Shown here in pieces: positions 44,615-55,704 of a stretch of 64,000 nt of DNA. The position numbers and the translations under genes were made by a program. The DNA lies in assembly GCF_000213175.1 (NCBI RefSeq), contig NW_009799179.1, positions 1,127,713-1,191,712 of the forward strand. Direction: 5' to 3'. The stretch's first letter is position 1, and each line of letters starts with the position of its first letter. The DNA comes from Neurospora tetrasperma FGSC 2508. Its lineage: Eukaryota; Ascomycota; Sordariomycetes; Sordariales; Sordariaceae. The notes under the pieces were generated by a model, which saw only the letters and a program-made list of their open reading frames with translations, was not told the DNA's origin and made no database searches.

Positions 44615-45292
44615 AGCAGTTTCCCCGGAAACTTATGGGTCTGATGACGAGTTCTGAGCAATATGAGATATCCCTCTATACTTGGGGTATCAGCAGTCTT
44701 TCGATTATCCTACAACACAGTTCTTGATACCATTTACGAAATGAACGCTGGTAAGGACGAGGGAGTGGCTATAATGCCCACTAAGGGCGGGCAAAAAAAA
44801 AAAGAAGAAGAAGAAAATCATATGATCACGAGGTTGATGATGGACCCGATACCCCTAGGTTTTAATGATTTATTGACAGGATCCTACTTCGGTTTTGTAT
44901 ACCACCGTACATAGATGATTTCAAGATTCCACGATATGGTTCATGAATAACAAAATCGGTTAATTGACTAGTCTACTAGCCAAGCTCCAGTTAACCCACA
45001 GAAAAAAAAACTGGAGGGAAGTTCATCCGAACAGCCCGTAAGCAGACATTAGTCTCGGTGGCTGTGTGGCGACAACTTTTCAACGCTCGCGGCTTGTTAA
45101 GGTACAATCTACGCATGAGGCCAATCAGAAACCACCACGGCAGGCACCCGTCTGATCTCTGATGAAAAGGGCAAAGTGGAACAACAAACCTCATGAGGCA
45201 TGTATCTTCCACAAGAACAGTAAAAACCCGTCTTCTTATACAAAAGTCGCACAGAACCTCGGTTTCCATCAAATCAGAAGAACAAAGCAATC
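44615..45292. other. Spacer before the DNA glycosylase gene
   Basis: About 680 bases. It includes AT-rich runs (44795-44817; A-run at 45002-45009) that could hold the poly(A) region of the upstream gene. No gene is seen. Confidence 0.55.
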
Positions 45293-46423
45293 ATGACGTC
45301 TCCCGAAGCTCTTGTGCCTGATGACCAACGTACACCCCCGCCACCAACTTTTGCCGGTCGTCTCAAACTCGAAGACTTCAAGTTCGACGGCAATGGCTCA
45401 GCATCAGCATCGCCATCACCAGGCGGAATTCGCAGAAGCGCCCGTCTGTCCTCGACAACCAAAGCGACACCCGTAAACACAGATACATCCTCCTCTTCGG
45501 CATCTCCATCACGCAAAGCCACTCAAACCCAAACCACCGTTACCACCACCTTGACAACAACAACAACAACAACAACAACCAAAGCCCGATCATCCAAACG
45601 AAAACTAATAACCAACACCTCGACTTCTTCAACCTCCCCAACCCCATCCAACTCCGGCTTTTCTACTCCCACTTCCAAACGCCCCAAACCCCTCCCCAAA
45701 AAGACCTACGACAACATCCCCCAAACCCTCCCCGACGCCCTCTCTCCCAATCTTCTTGTTCTATTTATCGGTCTCAACCCCGGCATCTCCACCGCCATCC
45801 AACAACACGCCTACGCGCACCCGACCAATCTTTTCTGGCGTCTCTTGTTTTCGTCCGGGATCACCCCCGTGTTATGTGCACCTTTTGAAGACCGCTCCCT
45901 GCCGGAGCGGTTTTCGCTGGGGTTAACCAACATTGTGGGGAGACCGACGCGGAATGGCGGGGAATTGACAAAGGGGGAGATGGACGAGGGGGTGGCAGTG
46001 TTGGAACAAAAAGTGAGGGTGTGGAAGCCCGAAGCGGTGTGTGTGGTGGGAAAGGGGATTTGGGAGAGTGTTTATCGGGTTAGGCAGAGGCAGAGGCAGA
46101 GGCATGGGAAAGCGGTGGGGCTGCTGCCAAAAGATTGGAAGTATGGGTGGCAGGATGAGAGTGAGAACATGGGTGTGGGTGTTGATAGTGGTGATGATGA
46201 GGAGGAGACAAACACGACAACAGCTGGTGGGTGGAAGGGGGCGAGGGTATTTGTGGCTACGAGTACTAGTGGGTTGGCGGCCACGGTTGGGAGGGCGGAG
46301 AAGGAGAGGATTTGGAGGGAGTTGGGGGAGTGGGTGGAGAGGAGGAGGGCAGAAAGGGAGAAGGAGAAGGGAGTGAAAGGTGAGGATAAGGATGAGGGTC
46401 AGGGTGGTGTACTGGGTGAGTGA
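45293..46423 (+). CDS. G/T(U)-mismatch DNA glycosylase, TDG/Mug family
   Basis: Base-excision repair enzyme that removes thymine or uracil mispaired with G. Single exon, 376 residues. The first 140 residues are a disordered, basic Ser/Thr tail including an RKRK-type stretch (KARSSKRKLI) suited to DNA binding or nuclear entry. A Thr run comes from ACA/CAA repeats at 45556-45582. The catalytic fold begins LLVLFIGLNPGISTA. The Asn of GLNPG (residue 162) matches the catalytic Asn of Mug (N18) and human TDG (N140). AHPTNLFWRLLFSSG and LTNIVGRPTR follow. The second active-site strand, FVATSTSGLAATVGR, takes the place of Mug NPSGLSR. An insertion rich in Gly/Asp/Thr separates the two motifs, and the C-terminal tail is highly charged. 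Confidence 0.92.
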   Translation: MTSPEALVPDDQRTPPPPTFAGRLKLEDFKFDGNGSASASPSPGGIRRSARLSSTTKATPVNTDTSSSSASPSRKATQTQTTVTTTLTTTTTTTTTKARSSKRKLITNTSTSSTSPTPSNSGFSTPTSKRPKPLPKKTYDNIPQTLPDALSPNLLVLFIGLNPGISTAIQQHAYAHPTNLFWRLLFSSGITPVLCAPFEDRSLPERFSLGLTNIVGRPTRNGGELTKGEMDEGVAVLEQKVRVWKPEAVCVVGKGIWESVYRVRQRQRQRHGKAVGLLPKDWKYGWQDESENMGVGVDSGDDEEETNTTTAGGWKGARVFVATSTSGLAATVGRAEKERIWRELGEWVERRRAEREKEKGVKGEDKDEGQGGVLGE

Positions 46424-46694
46424 TGTTCATGGTGTGAGGGGGTTCACGTTTGCATGTTCCTTAGCTGGTTGGAAAGCCTCGTACAAAGTACTGGTTCAAG
46501 TGTCGAACATTAAATGGAGGTACTTGAATTGACTAGATATCAATGTCTTGCATAATCTCGTCGCGCACTGTTTAAGCGAAGAATGGTCTCATATACTCCC
46601 TCTGCCCCTGCATGTTCCCCGTGCTAGGCGAGCCTCACTCCGACTTCTCTTCACATGCCCATCATTTCATCACAGATCAATCCCACATTCCCTC

Positions 46695-47058
46695 TTACCA
46701 AGCACAATGCCCACCATCAATCCTCAGATCCGCGCCCGTCATGAAGCTGCTCGCATCACTGAGCAAGAAGATCGCCGCGCCGCGGTACTCTTCCGGGTAA
46801 CTCAGCCTTTTGAGCATATTGGCATCGGGCCAAGCGGTCCTGCGCTCAGGGAAAGCTTCAAAGAGGCCGGCCGTCATGGCGGTCACGATGTAGCCCGGCG
46901 AAAGCGTGTTGACGCGGATGCCATGCTCGCCCCATTCGGAGGCGAGGTTGCGGCCAAGCTGGAGAACGGCGGCTTTGGAGGCGTTGTATGCGCTTTTTCG
47001 GGGGGGATCAGTCGCTGGTCAAAACTTGAGGGAAAAGGAGGGAAAGAAGGAAGGAAGG

Positions 47059-47095
<37 letters not shown>

Positions 47096-47831
47096 ACAAA
47101 ACTCACGGGCAAATCAACCCCCGATTAGCCACCGTCCCACTCATGCTCCCAATCAGCACCATACTCCCCGGCCACCCATTTTCCACCATGACCCTCGCCA
47201 CCGCCTGCGCCGTCATAAACACCCCCGTGACATTCACGCTCATCATCTTGTCCGCATCCTCCCTGCTATACTCCAGCGCGCTCGTCTCCTGCTGGATCCC
47301 CGCCGCAGCAATCAACCCATCCATCCTGCCCTCCTTCTTGGCAATCCCCTGCACAACTTCATTCAGCGCCTGCTGATTACGCACGTCAACACGGTGATAA
47401 GTGATGCTGGACCCCAATTCCTCGGTGGCGCGCTTGGCAACGGCGGAAAAGGGAGAGTCGGGATCGGTGGAAGGGTCGGGCAGAATGTCGACGACGTGCA
47501 CACGCGCGCCGGCTTCGAGGACGGCCTCGGCTTGAGTGAGGCCGACGCCCCGCCCGCCGCCGGAGATGAGGATGACTTTGTCTTGGAGGGAGAAGAACTC
47601 GGGGAGGCGTTTGGTGCGGTCGAGCTTGAAGGGCTCGGAGGCAGGGAGAGGACGGGAGGGGGTTTGGTGGAGGGAGCGGGTGTGGCTGAGAGGGGTGATA
47701 ATGGTTTGGTTGATGGCTCGGGCTTGGTGTTGGAAGAGTGCAGTGGTGAGTCTGGGGGAAAGGCGGGAGGCTGAATTTGGGACTATGGTGGTCTTGAGGG
47801 CCGAGAAGGCCTTGGTGGTGAGTCTGGTCAT
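46695..47831 (-). CDS. Short-chain dehydrogenase/reductase with mitochondrial presequence
   Basis: NAD(P)-dependent oxidoreductase of the classical SDR family; substrate not identified. Exons 47107-47831 and 46695-46992 give 340 residues. The 114-base intron (GTGAGT...AAAAAG) has a run of 32 T on the sense strand. The first 60 residues are Arg/Ser/Thr-rich with no acidic residue, a good mitochondrial targeting peptide. The cofactor motif ISGGGRGVG lies at residues 89-97 and AAAGIQQ stands for NNAG. The catalytic Ser is in LIGSMSGT. YNASK (Tyr244, Lys248) is restored exactly across the splice junction (ICP|AYNASK), which supports the intron despite the poor acceptor. SPGYIVTAMT and RIDGGHCAW close the fold. 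The sequence is of the sorbose-reductase or hydroxysteroid-like SDR group, but substrate prediction would be a guess. Confidence 0.92.
47063..47094 (+). repeat. A32 homopolymer (T32 on the gene strand) in the SDR intron
   Basis: Thirty-two consecutive A bases on the + strand, preceded by GGAAGGAAGGAAGT. It lies inside the intron of the SDR gene on the opposite strand, so the transcript carries T32 followed by CTTC repeats. Confidence 0.95.
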
Positions 47832-50800
47832 TGTAGTTGGTGGTAAGATTGCTGGACTGGGTTCTCTGAGATGTTGTATTGTGAGCTTGCAAGTGTATCT
47901 GTGAATGAGGGTTTGTTAATGACTTTGGGGCAAGCAGGACTGGTGATGTTATATAATCACCGGTGATGGATGGAGAGGTCAAGGTGCTTGTCTAATTCAA
48001 CAATCTACGAGTCACTCGTAGGTCGAGATCAAGATGATATTGCCAAGGAGAACAGATACAAACAACGAACAAAACACCAGAGGGGGAAGATGAGAAGAGG
48101 GCGGGTTTGATAAGTATGTACGATGTCGCTGTTGGTAAGATGTCATCCCAAAGCAGAAAGGACGATCGACGCAATGCCAGTTTTGACACCTGCAGCTGAT
48201 GGATGTCGAGACGAATCGGTGCATGGCAAACCAACAACTCAACAAGCACCCCCTCACTTGAGAAGTCAACCTTTGAATTCGGCACGATGTGATGATGCAT
48301 CACCACTCCCGTTTCTTTGCAGGAATACTCGTTATAGATCTTCGTCTTGCCATGTTAGAGCCAACAGTCCCAATGTTGGAGCATAGCCCCCCGCTGAGGA
48401 GGGCTCGCTGAAGCTTGGTATCTCTTTCTTTTCGGGTCAATGTTTGGTACAGCGAGAGCACTCTAGAATGTGGATTATCCCAAATCAGCGAAGCACAAGA
48501 GCTTCTGGATGTCGCAGTACGGGAGTTCAAAATCCAATGCAACCTTGCAAGCTTGGCAAATGTCGAAGGATGAAGTTATCCTGGGACGGTTTACCGATTT
48601 TGGGGAACCCGGAGGGGAAGAACGAGGGGAACATGTCGACACTCAAGAGGAGGTGGCGTTCCGCCCTGCTTTTGAGAGTCCAAATCTGCCATGCATGGCT
48701 GCGGGTTTGTTCTGATGGAAATTGATGATGATGAGGGGTTGGAAGGGGAGAAAACCTGCCAATGGAAATACCCAGAGTGAGACTTGATAACTTTAGATTC
48801 TAGTAGTTCACACCCTGGCGGTGAATATTAGGAAGATACGTAGAAACACTCTTCTTTAGTCTGATGTCCTTATGGCCTCGGTCATTTCTCTCTCCAACGT
48901 AGAGGAAAGAGCGTGGTTATGATTGCCAGCGCATGACGCTCAATAATAACAGCTGTTTGCTATACATAGGTAGCGAGAACTGTCGGCTTGTGTAATACTT
49001 GTACTTGTACTACCTTAGCCGAGCACATTTACCCGAACTTGACGGACCGCTCCTGTGGTGTGAATATCGCGTGTAACCCAACCATTTCATGTTCCGCTGT
49101 CAGAAAGGGGCATCCCGGGGCAATATCATGCATGCAATATTGTCCACGATTGGGAAGTTGATGATGCGACTGTGAGGAACAGCAGTTGACCAAGACCTGG
49201 GAAGCGCACTGCCGTCTCCTTCGGGGTTGAATAATGGGGCCGTTGCGGGAGACCCACCTGGGCTCCAAGCCCGGCCGGACCCCGCTTGACACCCCCGACC
49301 CTCGACTTGGCGACACCGCTGGGGACGGGACCCGGGAGGTCCACCTTGTGTGTTGACTGCCGGACCATGCGGCGGCCGGGTAGGGTAACCCTACTGCCCT
49401 GGCTTTCAATAGCAGCACTGCACCACCTGCACTGCGCAGTGCAAAGCATCAATGGATCAGCCACGCTGTATGTACAGATTTGGTGTCAGCGCCGTTTGCC
49501 CATCCTCAATCGCTGTGTCTAGGGGTTGACGCTATCGCGACACCTTTGCGACGCTCCTGACCATGGTGGCTTGGCGGAGACCCTTGGGGGTTTGGGGCTC
49601 TCGCTAAAATCCCCGCCCCCGGACGATGATAGCAGCGCTTGTTTTGTCCCATGCCGCCGTATTCGCAACCAGCAGCAGCAGCTAACGCCTCGACCGAAAT
49701 GGAACAGAAGAGCACTGACTACACTATTAACAAGCGCTGACAAATGTTGGGATGCGCTGGTATGTATCTATTACAGGTCGTCCTGGTGGTTGTGGCCGTG
49801 GTCATGTCGGCATTACCGAGAGAGAGAGAGAGGGATAACATGGCTGAAGGAATCTCCGATGAGAAGATCCAAGAGGTCCGTCTTCCTTCGAAGCCACGGA
49901 GGCCCTCGGTGTCTGTCTAGGGACTCGTCAACCAACGGAAAGGTGGCGGGGCGGGAGATGGCGTGCCATGTCGAAAATCGTAATCGCCGCTTGGTGGATG
50001 GTCACTCCAGTCTCCAGATGAAGATGAGATGCGAGACAAGGACGGTTCCAGCGGCCGGGATGTGGAGGGAGAAAAACCTGGATGAAGCCGGCGCGGATCA
50101 AAACCCAAGGGTCTCGAGCTTTTTCCCCACCACCACCTCCACTGCCGAGATGATCTGCTGCGCCGCATCCGAACGATCTATGGTGGGAGGGTTCGTAGCC
50201 CGTGGAGCCATGTTGGAATAGCCTGTACGTAACAGGTAGGTCACAACTATACACTAAACTGCATGATTACCTTGGTTGTGTGGCCCGCGAAACAGATGAA
50301 CTTGGTGATATAGCTCCGGGCGGTCTCGCATTCCCAAAAACATACGTTCTTCGGAGAGTTTCGGGTTTTCAGACGGAAGCGTCCTCGAAACCAGGGGCGC
50401 GTGTCATGCTCGCGTCAGTAACATAGAGATGAACAAAGGGGGACAAATTCAGGATGCGCAGTTTTGAAACATGAAACAAGATGTTCAGGGACCATGAAAT
50501 ACCGGAACGATGGATCTGTAATGTTTTCTTGATGGTATACACGTGCGAGCAAATCTTCCACGAGTGGTGTAAGCACTAACAATTATTTCGCTGAGGAGTT
50601 GGAATCTTATGTCTTTGAACTGGCCATCACCAAGCCAACAACGATATCACAGGAATCACGCGACCATAATATCGCGCAACGTCTTCTTGATCGAGGTTCG
50701 CTCGTCAGCTCGCTCGACAGCAGGACGTTGTCGACGCACTCACACCGCCCAAGTGCGAAATCTGACGGGTCAGTTGGTTGCCAGGACAATGGCTTTGAAT

Positions 50801-53754
50801 TGTTGCGTGCCAAGATATGTCTGGCAAATTTTGAATCTGACGTGCACTGGAGCCGCCCGACAAAAGCCACATACGGCATATACAAAGTCGTACGACAGAA
50901 GTGAAGCGAGCCGAGGTTGGCGTAGTCATTCTAGATCGTCCATCGAAGCTTCGACCGTCCATTGTCCAATCAACGCGGCCTCCCCCAGAAAAAGTGCAAA
51001 TTCCGCACTCTACCACGTTCATCCTGGTGCGGCCGCGGCGACGGCGGACCACAGCTTCGAAAGCCGAGACGCTGTCTTGCCGTTGCAGACGCGCGACAGA
51101 AGGACAAGAAGAAAATTCGGAAATTTGGGGGGGTTCCTGTATGAATATCAAAAGCCGGCCATGAATGGATTTTCCTTGCACGGCGAGAGCGACGAACGGT
51201 GCACCATCAAGCACCCGCCCCCCCCCCCCCCCCCNNNNNNNNNNNNNNNNNNNNNNNNNNNNNNNNNNNNNNNNNNNNNNNNNNNNNNNNNNNNNNNNNN
51301 NNNNNNNNNNNNNNNNNNNNNNNNNNNNNNNNNNNNNNNNNNNNNNNNNNNNNNNNNNNNNNNNNNNNNNNNNNNNNNNNNNNNNNNNNNNNNNNNNNNN
51401 NNNNNNNNNNNNNNNNNNNNNNNNNNNNNNNNNNNNNNNNNNNNNNNNNNNNNNNNNNNNNNNNNNNNNNNNNNNNNNNNNNNNNNNNNNNNNNNNNNNN
51501 NNNNNNNNNNNNNNNNNNNNNNNNNNNNNNNNNNNNNNNNNNNNNNNNNNNNNNNNNNNNNNNNNNNNNNNNNNNNNNNNNNNNNNNNNNNNNNNNNNNN
51601 NNNNNNNNNNNNNNNNNNNNNNNNNNNNNNNNNNNNNNNNNNNNNNNNNNNNNNNNNNNNNNNNNNNNNNNNNNNNNNNNNNNNNNNNNNNNNNNNNNNN
51701 NNNNNNNNNNNNNNNNNNNNNNNNNNNNNNNNNNNNNNNNNNNNNNNNNNNNNNNNNNNNNNNNNNNNNNNNNNNNNNNNNNNNNNNNNNNNNNNNNNNN
51801 NNNNNNNNNNNNNNNNNNNNNNNNNNNNNNNNNNNNNNNNNNNNNNNNNNNNNNNNNNNNNNNNNNNNNNNNNNNNNNNNNNNNNNNNNNNNNNNNNNNN
51901 NNNNNNNNNNNNNNNNNNNNNNNNNNNNNNNCCCCCCCCCCCCCCCCCCCCCAGTTCGAGTCCTCCTCGGCTCATCCATGCCGACCCCGACCACGCCCGT
52001 TTCTCTCGCCGCCCAGCCTGCCAGTCCACGCAAAATCTCCAATGAGTAAGGCCGCTACAGACGCCGGACCAATCCAGTGGTTAGGGTCCGTTCTCGACTG
52101 GGGTTTTGGGTCTCCCATCTCCATCAGCTAGTTGCCAACCAAGGCAACCCTCATGTCTCATCTGTTCAGGTTTCATCTCTTTGCCCGACCGTTGATATCC
52201 TGCTCGAAAAAAGAAAAGAAAAAAAGGAGAAAAAAAGAAAAGAAAAAAGAGTTGAGACACAACGAACTGCCTCAGCCGACTAGGGGCATTTTGAGTAAGG
52301 ATTTTCTTGTCGACTGGGTCGTTCTCGAGTCACCAACGGTCACAGGACACAACATGGCTCAAGACAGGGCGGGATTATATCCGTCTGTCGACGTCGGCCT
52401 GCAGAGGTACGTCTGCCCGCTGCCGAGCTTCCGAACCAGCCGCCTCTTGTTGTAGTGTGCCCAGTCGTCGCCAGTGAGCCATTGAGCCGCCAATGCACGC
52501 CTTCAAAACCAACCGTATCGCGGCAGTTCAGACGACATCACAAGCTGACGACAATAGTCACCGGTAGTGAGGTGACCAAAAGAAGCGGTAAGAACAACAT
52601 CAGCCGTCCATGGGTTGCATCCAACGCCATATCATTTGCATCATGCATGCGAAGCCGTTGTGAAATCCCCACGAGATGAACAAGGCCACCTTTTGTTGGG
52701 GTGTTTCAGAGCCTCCTTTTGAACCATCCAGTCATCGTTCGTCCTGACCATGCTGTCTTTTGCATCTCATCTCCGGCATCTGTGCAACACATGGCCGCGT
52801 ATGTCTTTTTGCGGGCATCGAGGCAAATCCGGCTCCCGTGTATGCATCGGATTGTTCTACACCAATATTACCACTAATACTCATCAACTACCACCACCAC
52901 CGCCACCATCTCAACCGCAACGACAAGCAGGAATATCATGGAACTGCGGTGTGGGGTTGCTCGGCCCTGGTTCATCTCATCAAATCTGTAGTGGCACCCT
53001 CCCGTCCTTGATGCCATGTATCATCGACCCGCACAGCACGGCAAGTCACCTATTCATGGAAACAACGGGAATGGCCTCCCACTTTCCCGCTTCCCCATGC
53101 TGGCGATGGCATTGAACGTTGGCGGTTTTGCGGTTGGATCCTAGACGGTACCCCCGAACCCCGGCAGGGCTGAGGCTCGACAAGAACAGAAAAAAAAAAA
53201 AAAAAAGAGATTGGGGTTGAATCACGGCTAGAAGCGACCCCTGCTCACCACATGGCACTTTCCAACGAAACAAGAATTTCAACATATGACAGACGGTGAA
53301 TTTTTCACTCAGGCAGTCCAATTACCTCTGATTTAATGCCCCTTGTGGATATCGTACGAGATAACAACGACTGATCGGGCTATTCTGACTCGCCGAACCC
53401 TGGTATGAGCGAGGATGGCCATTGTTCCACTCTTCATGGATGATGGGTCCTTGTATCCATTGGGCCTTGTCTGGAAGGGGTCCCTCTGGGCACATGCCCT
53501 GCCTTTACCAACTATCGTGTGGCCGAGGACGGAAGAGATCTGTTGAGGCCCCAGAAGAAAATGTCCACACCATCTTTTTCTGTTTCTTTTGAAGAGAGAT
53601 AAATATTTCCCCATCTCGCGCCTTGTCGCTGGCATCACACTACGCTCACTGGTTTTGTCGTCCACCATCTCGCCCTCGCCCTTGGAGCTCCACCACACCA
53701 AAGCCTCCCTCAGGAAAGAAAAAAGAAAAAATCGCTTGACACTTGTCGACAGTC
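47832..53754. other. Gene-poor 5.9-kb region upstream of flavohemoglobin
   Basis: No gene with a recognisable domain or splice structure was found. Long open frames at 50609-52049 and 50705-52042 run through the N gap and are artefacts of the gap and GC-rich flanks. Simple-sequence parts include GAGAGAGAGAG (49820-49832), an AAAGAAAAG-rich stretch (52208-52248) and an A-run (53191-53206). The right end must hold the flavohemoglobin promoter. A non-coding RNA is possible but unsupported. Confidence 0.5.
51235..51931. other. Assembly gap (697 N) between two poly-C tracts
   Basis: The sequence is unknown here. A run of 17 C (51218-51234) precedes the gap and a run of 21 C (51932-51952) follows it. 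The gap was therefore most likely caused by a long homopolymer or GC-rich block that could not be read through. The gap length may be an estimate. Confidence 0.95.
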
Positions 53755-55002
53755 ATGGCTCTCACTTACCAACAAAGTAAGCTCGTCAGAGATACTATAC
53801 CCGCTCTCAAGGAGCACGGTGAGAGGATAACGAGCAGCTTTTACAAGACTATGCTCACCGACCACCCCGAACTTAACAACTACTTCAACTCGGTAAACCA
53901 GAAGAATGGCAGGCAACCTCGGGCCCTGACGGCCGTCATCTTGGGCTTTGCCTCAAACATTAACCATCTTAGCGAGCTCGTCCCCAAGTTTGAGCGCATG
54001 TGCAACAAGCACTGTTCGTTGGGTATCCAGCCAGAGCACTACGAGGTTGTCGGCAAGTATCTCATCCAGGCTTTCGGCGAGGTTTTGGGCCCCGCGATGA
54101 CACCCGAAGTGCAGACGGCATGGACAAAGGCATATTGGATGCTGGCCAAGATGTTGATTGGGCGCGAGGCACAGTTGTACAGGGACTTTGAGAGCTGGCC
54201 CTCATGGCGCCCTTTCAAGATCGACAGGATTGTCAACGAGTGCGATGACCTCTACACCTTCTATCTTGTTCCTCAGGATGGAAAGAAGTTACCAAAATTC
54301 CTCCCCGGCCAGTACGTCTCCGTCCAGATCCAAGTCCCTGGTGGCAACCGCCAGTCCAGACAGTATTCCCTCAGTGAGGCGTGGAGGGAGGATTACTACC
54401 GTATCACCATCCGCCGAGACGAGGGTACCGTCTACTCCAACTCAGTTTCCAAGTCCTTCTTCAACCCCGGCATCGTCTCCAACTACCTTATCGATCAGAC
54501 TACCGTCGGTTCTATCCTCCAGGTCTCTCACCCGGCTGGCGAGTTTTTCTTGGACGTCCACAACACGAGCACGGTGCCTCTGGTTCTGATTTCTGCTGGT
54601 GTCGGCGTCACTCCCATGGTTTCCATCGCCAACACAGTTATGGAGAGTCAAACCAGTCGCCAAATTGCCTGGATTCATGGCTGCCGCAAGCATATCCCCT
54701 TTGAGGACCACATCAAGACTTTGCGCAAGAGGAATAGCAACTTCCAAACCAAGATCTTCAAGACCGTCATCAACAGCACTGATCGCCCTGGCGAGACATA
54801 TGACTACAACGAGCGCATGGACCTGGCCAAGCTCAAGCCCGAGGAGCTCCATCTTCAGCATGGCGGCACTGAGTACTTCATCTGCGGCCCGGAGCAGTTC
54901 ATGATCAACCAAAAACTCTACCTCATGCAGCAAGGTGTCTCGGCCTCGCGCATCAAGTGCGAGATCTTCACCACGGGCGATTTGGTTACTAAGCAGGGAT
55001 GA
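53755..55002 (+). CDS. fhb1: Flavohemoglobin (nitric oxide dioxygenase)
   Basis: Turns NO and O2 into nitrate with electrons from NAD(P)H, protecting against nitrosative stress. Single exon, 415 residues, start ATG at 53755 (GTCATGGCT). The globin domain (residues 1-145) has Tyr30 (B10), Gln54 (E7) and the proximal haem ligand His86 in CNKHCSLGI, matching Tyr29, Gln53 and His85 of E. coli Hmp. The reductase part has PGQYVSVQI, the FAD motif RQYSLS, the NAD(P) motif ISAGVGVTPM, WIHGCRKH and the C-terminal YFICGPEQFM. No signal peptide or PTS1 is seen, so it is probably cytosolic. Fungi often hold two copies, one of them mitochondrial; only one is in this window. No promoter motif for NO control was placed. 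Confidence 0.97.
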   Translation: MALTYQQSKLVRDTIPALKEHGERITSSFYKTMLTDHPELNNYFNSVNQKNGRQPRALTAVILGFASNINHLSELVPKFERMCNKHCSLGIQPEHYEVVGKYLIQAFGEVLGPAMTPEVQTAWTKAYWMLAKMLIGREAQLYRDFESWPSWRPFKIDRIVNECDDLYTFYLVPQDGKKLPKFLPGQYVSVQIQVPGGNRQSRQYSLSEAWREDYYRITIRRDEGTVYSNSVSKSFFNPGIVSNYLIDQTTVGSILQVSHPAGEFFLDVHNTSTVPLVLISAGVGVTPMVSIANTVMESQTSRQIAWIHGCRKHIPFEDHIKTLRKRNSNFQTKIFKTVINSTDRPGETYDYNERMDLAKLKPEELHLQHGGTEYFICGPEQFMINQKLYLMQQGVSASRIKCEIFTTGDLVTKQG

Positions 55003-55074
55003 AGCGCACGGGATCCTGAGGTTCAGGAGATTGATCATGACTTTGTCAGTCCGTCGTCGTGTAATTACCGGTCT

Positions 55075-55704
55075 ATGATGCCCTCGCGGTGTGACCCACC
55101 ACAACATCAACAACAACACGATTATCATCAAAATCAACAATACCGACATACCAAGAAGCTGGGTCTCATAATAGAGACCATCGATTTGACAGAGGAGGAG
55201 GCTGGGGATGAAAAGAGGGTGACGCAGATAAGCAGAGAAGGAGGAGGTGGATGGGAAAATGTGGCGCCTGATCCCCGCAAGGCGAGAAGGTCTCCATCGC
55301 TTTCCACAAAGCTGCCCAAATGGAGAAACCGCGCCGCCGTGTCCGGGCTCAGCATAGGCAGCGACACTCAGAAACTACCCCCGACTCTGCTCAGCCCCTC
55401 TTCAACAAGGACCCGACGAGACATGACAATACCACCACCAACAACTACGGCGATTCCCGGTATGGGTATGCGCGCCGCGTCAGGATCGCACGTGCCACGT
55501 CAATCATCTGTGTCAACAACGGCATGGTCTACCTCAGGACCCAACAGAGGAGGAGGAGAGAAGAGAAGAAGAGCGTCAACATCGGTGGCGGGAAGCATCA
55601 GCACTGGGATAAAGAGGGGATCGGCATCTCTACGGGATAATGTGCAATATTGGGTATCGAATGCGGTTGGCGGCGCGGACCATCGTTATCAAAAGATATC
55701 ATAA
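55075..55704 (+). CDS. Possible small protein with a SUMO-interacting-like motif
   Basis: Uncertain. A 209-residue open frame begins at an ATG 73 bases after the flavohemoglobin stop. It is Ser/Arg/Gln-rich and disordered. Near residue 30 it has GLIIETIDLTEEEAG, a hydrophobic core followed by acids that matches the usual shape of a SUMO-interacting motif. A basic KRRRAS-type stretch lies further on (GGGEKRRRAS). The very short distance to the upstream gene makes it possible that this is only 3' untranslated sequence of that gene. No introns and no recognised domain. Confidence 0.35.
   Translation: MMPSRCDPPQHQQQHDYHQNQQYRHTKKLGLIIETIDLTEEEAGDEKRVTQISREGGGGWENVAPDPRKARRSPSLSTKLPKWRNRAAVSGLSIGSDTQKLPPTLLSPSSTRTRRDMTIPPPTTTAIPGMGMRAASGSHVPRQSSVSTTAWSTSGPNRGGGEKRRRASTSVAGSISTGIKRGSASLRDNVQYWVSNAVGGADHRYQKIS

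Noticed and set aside
46548-47774. 408-codon plus-strand open frame over the SDR gene
   Set aside because: It is antisense to the SDR exons and reads through the A32 run as poly-Lys; not a gene.
50609-52131. Open frames of 290-480 codons spanning the N gap
   Set aside because: Unknown bases cannot contain stops, so the frames are artefacts; flanks show no domain.
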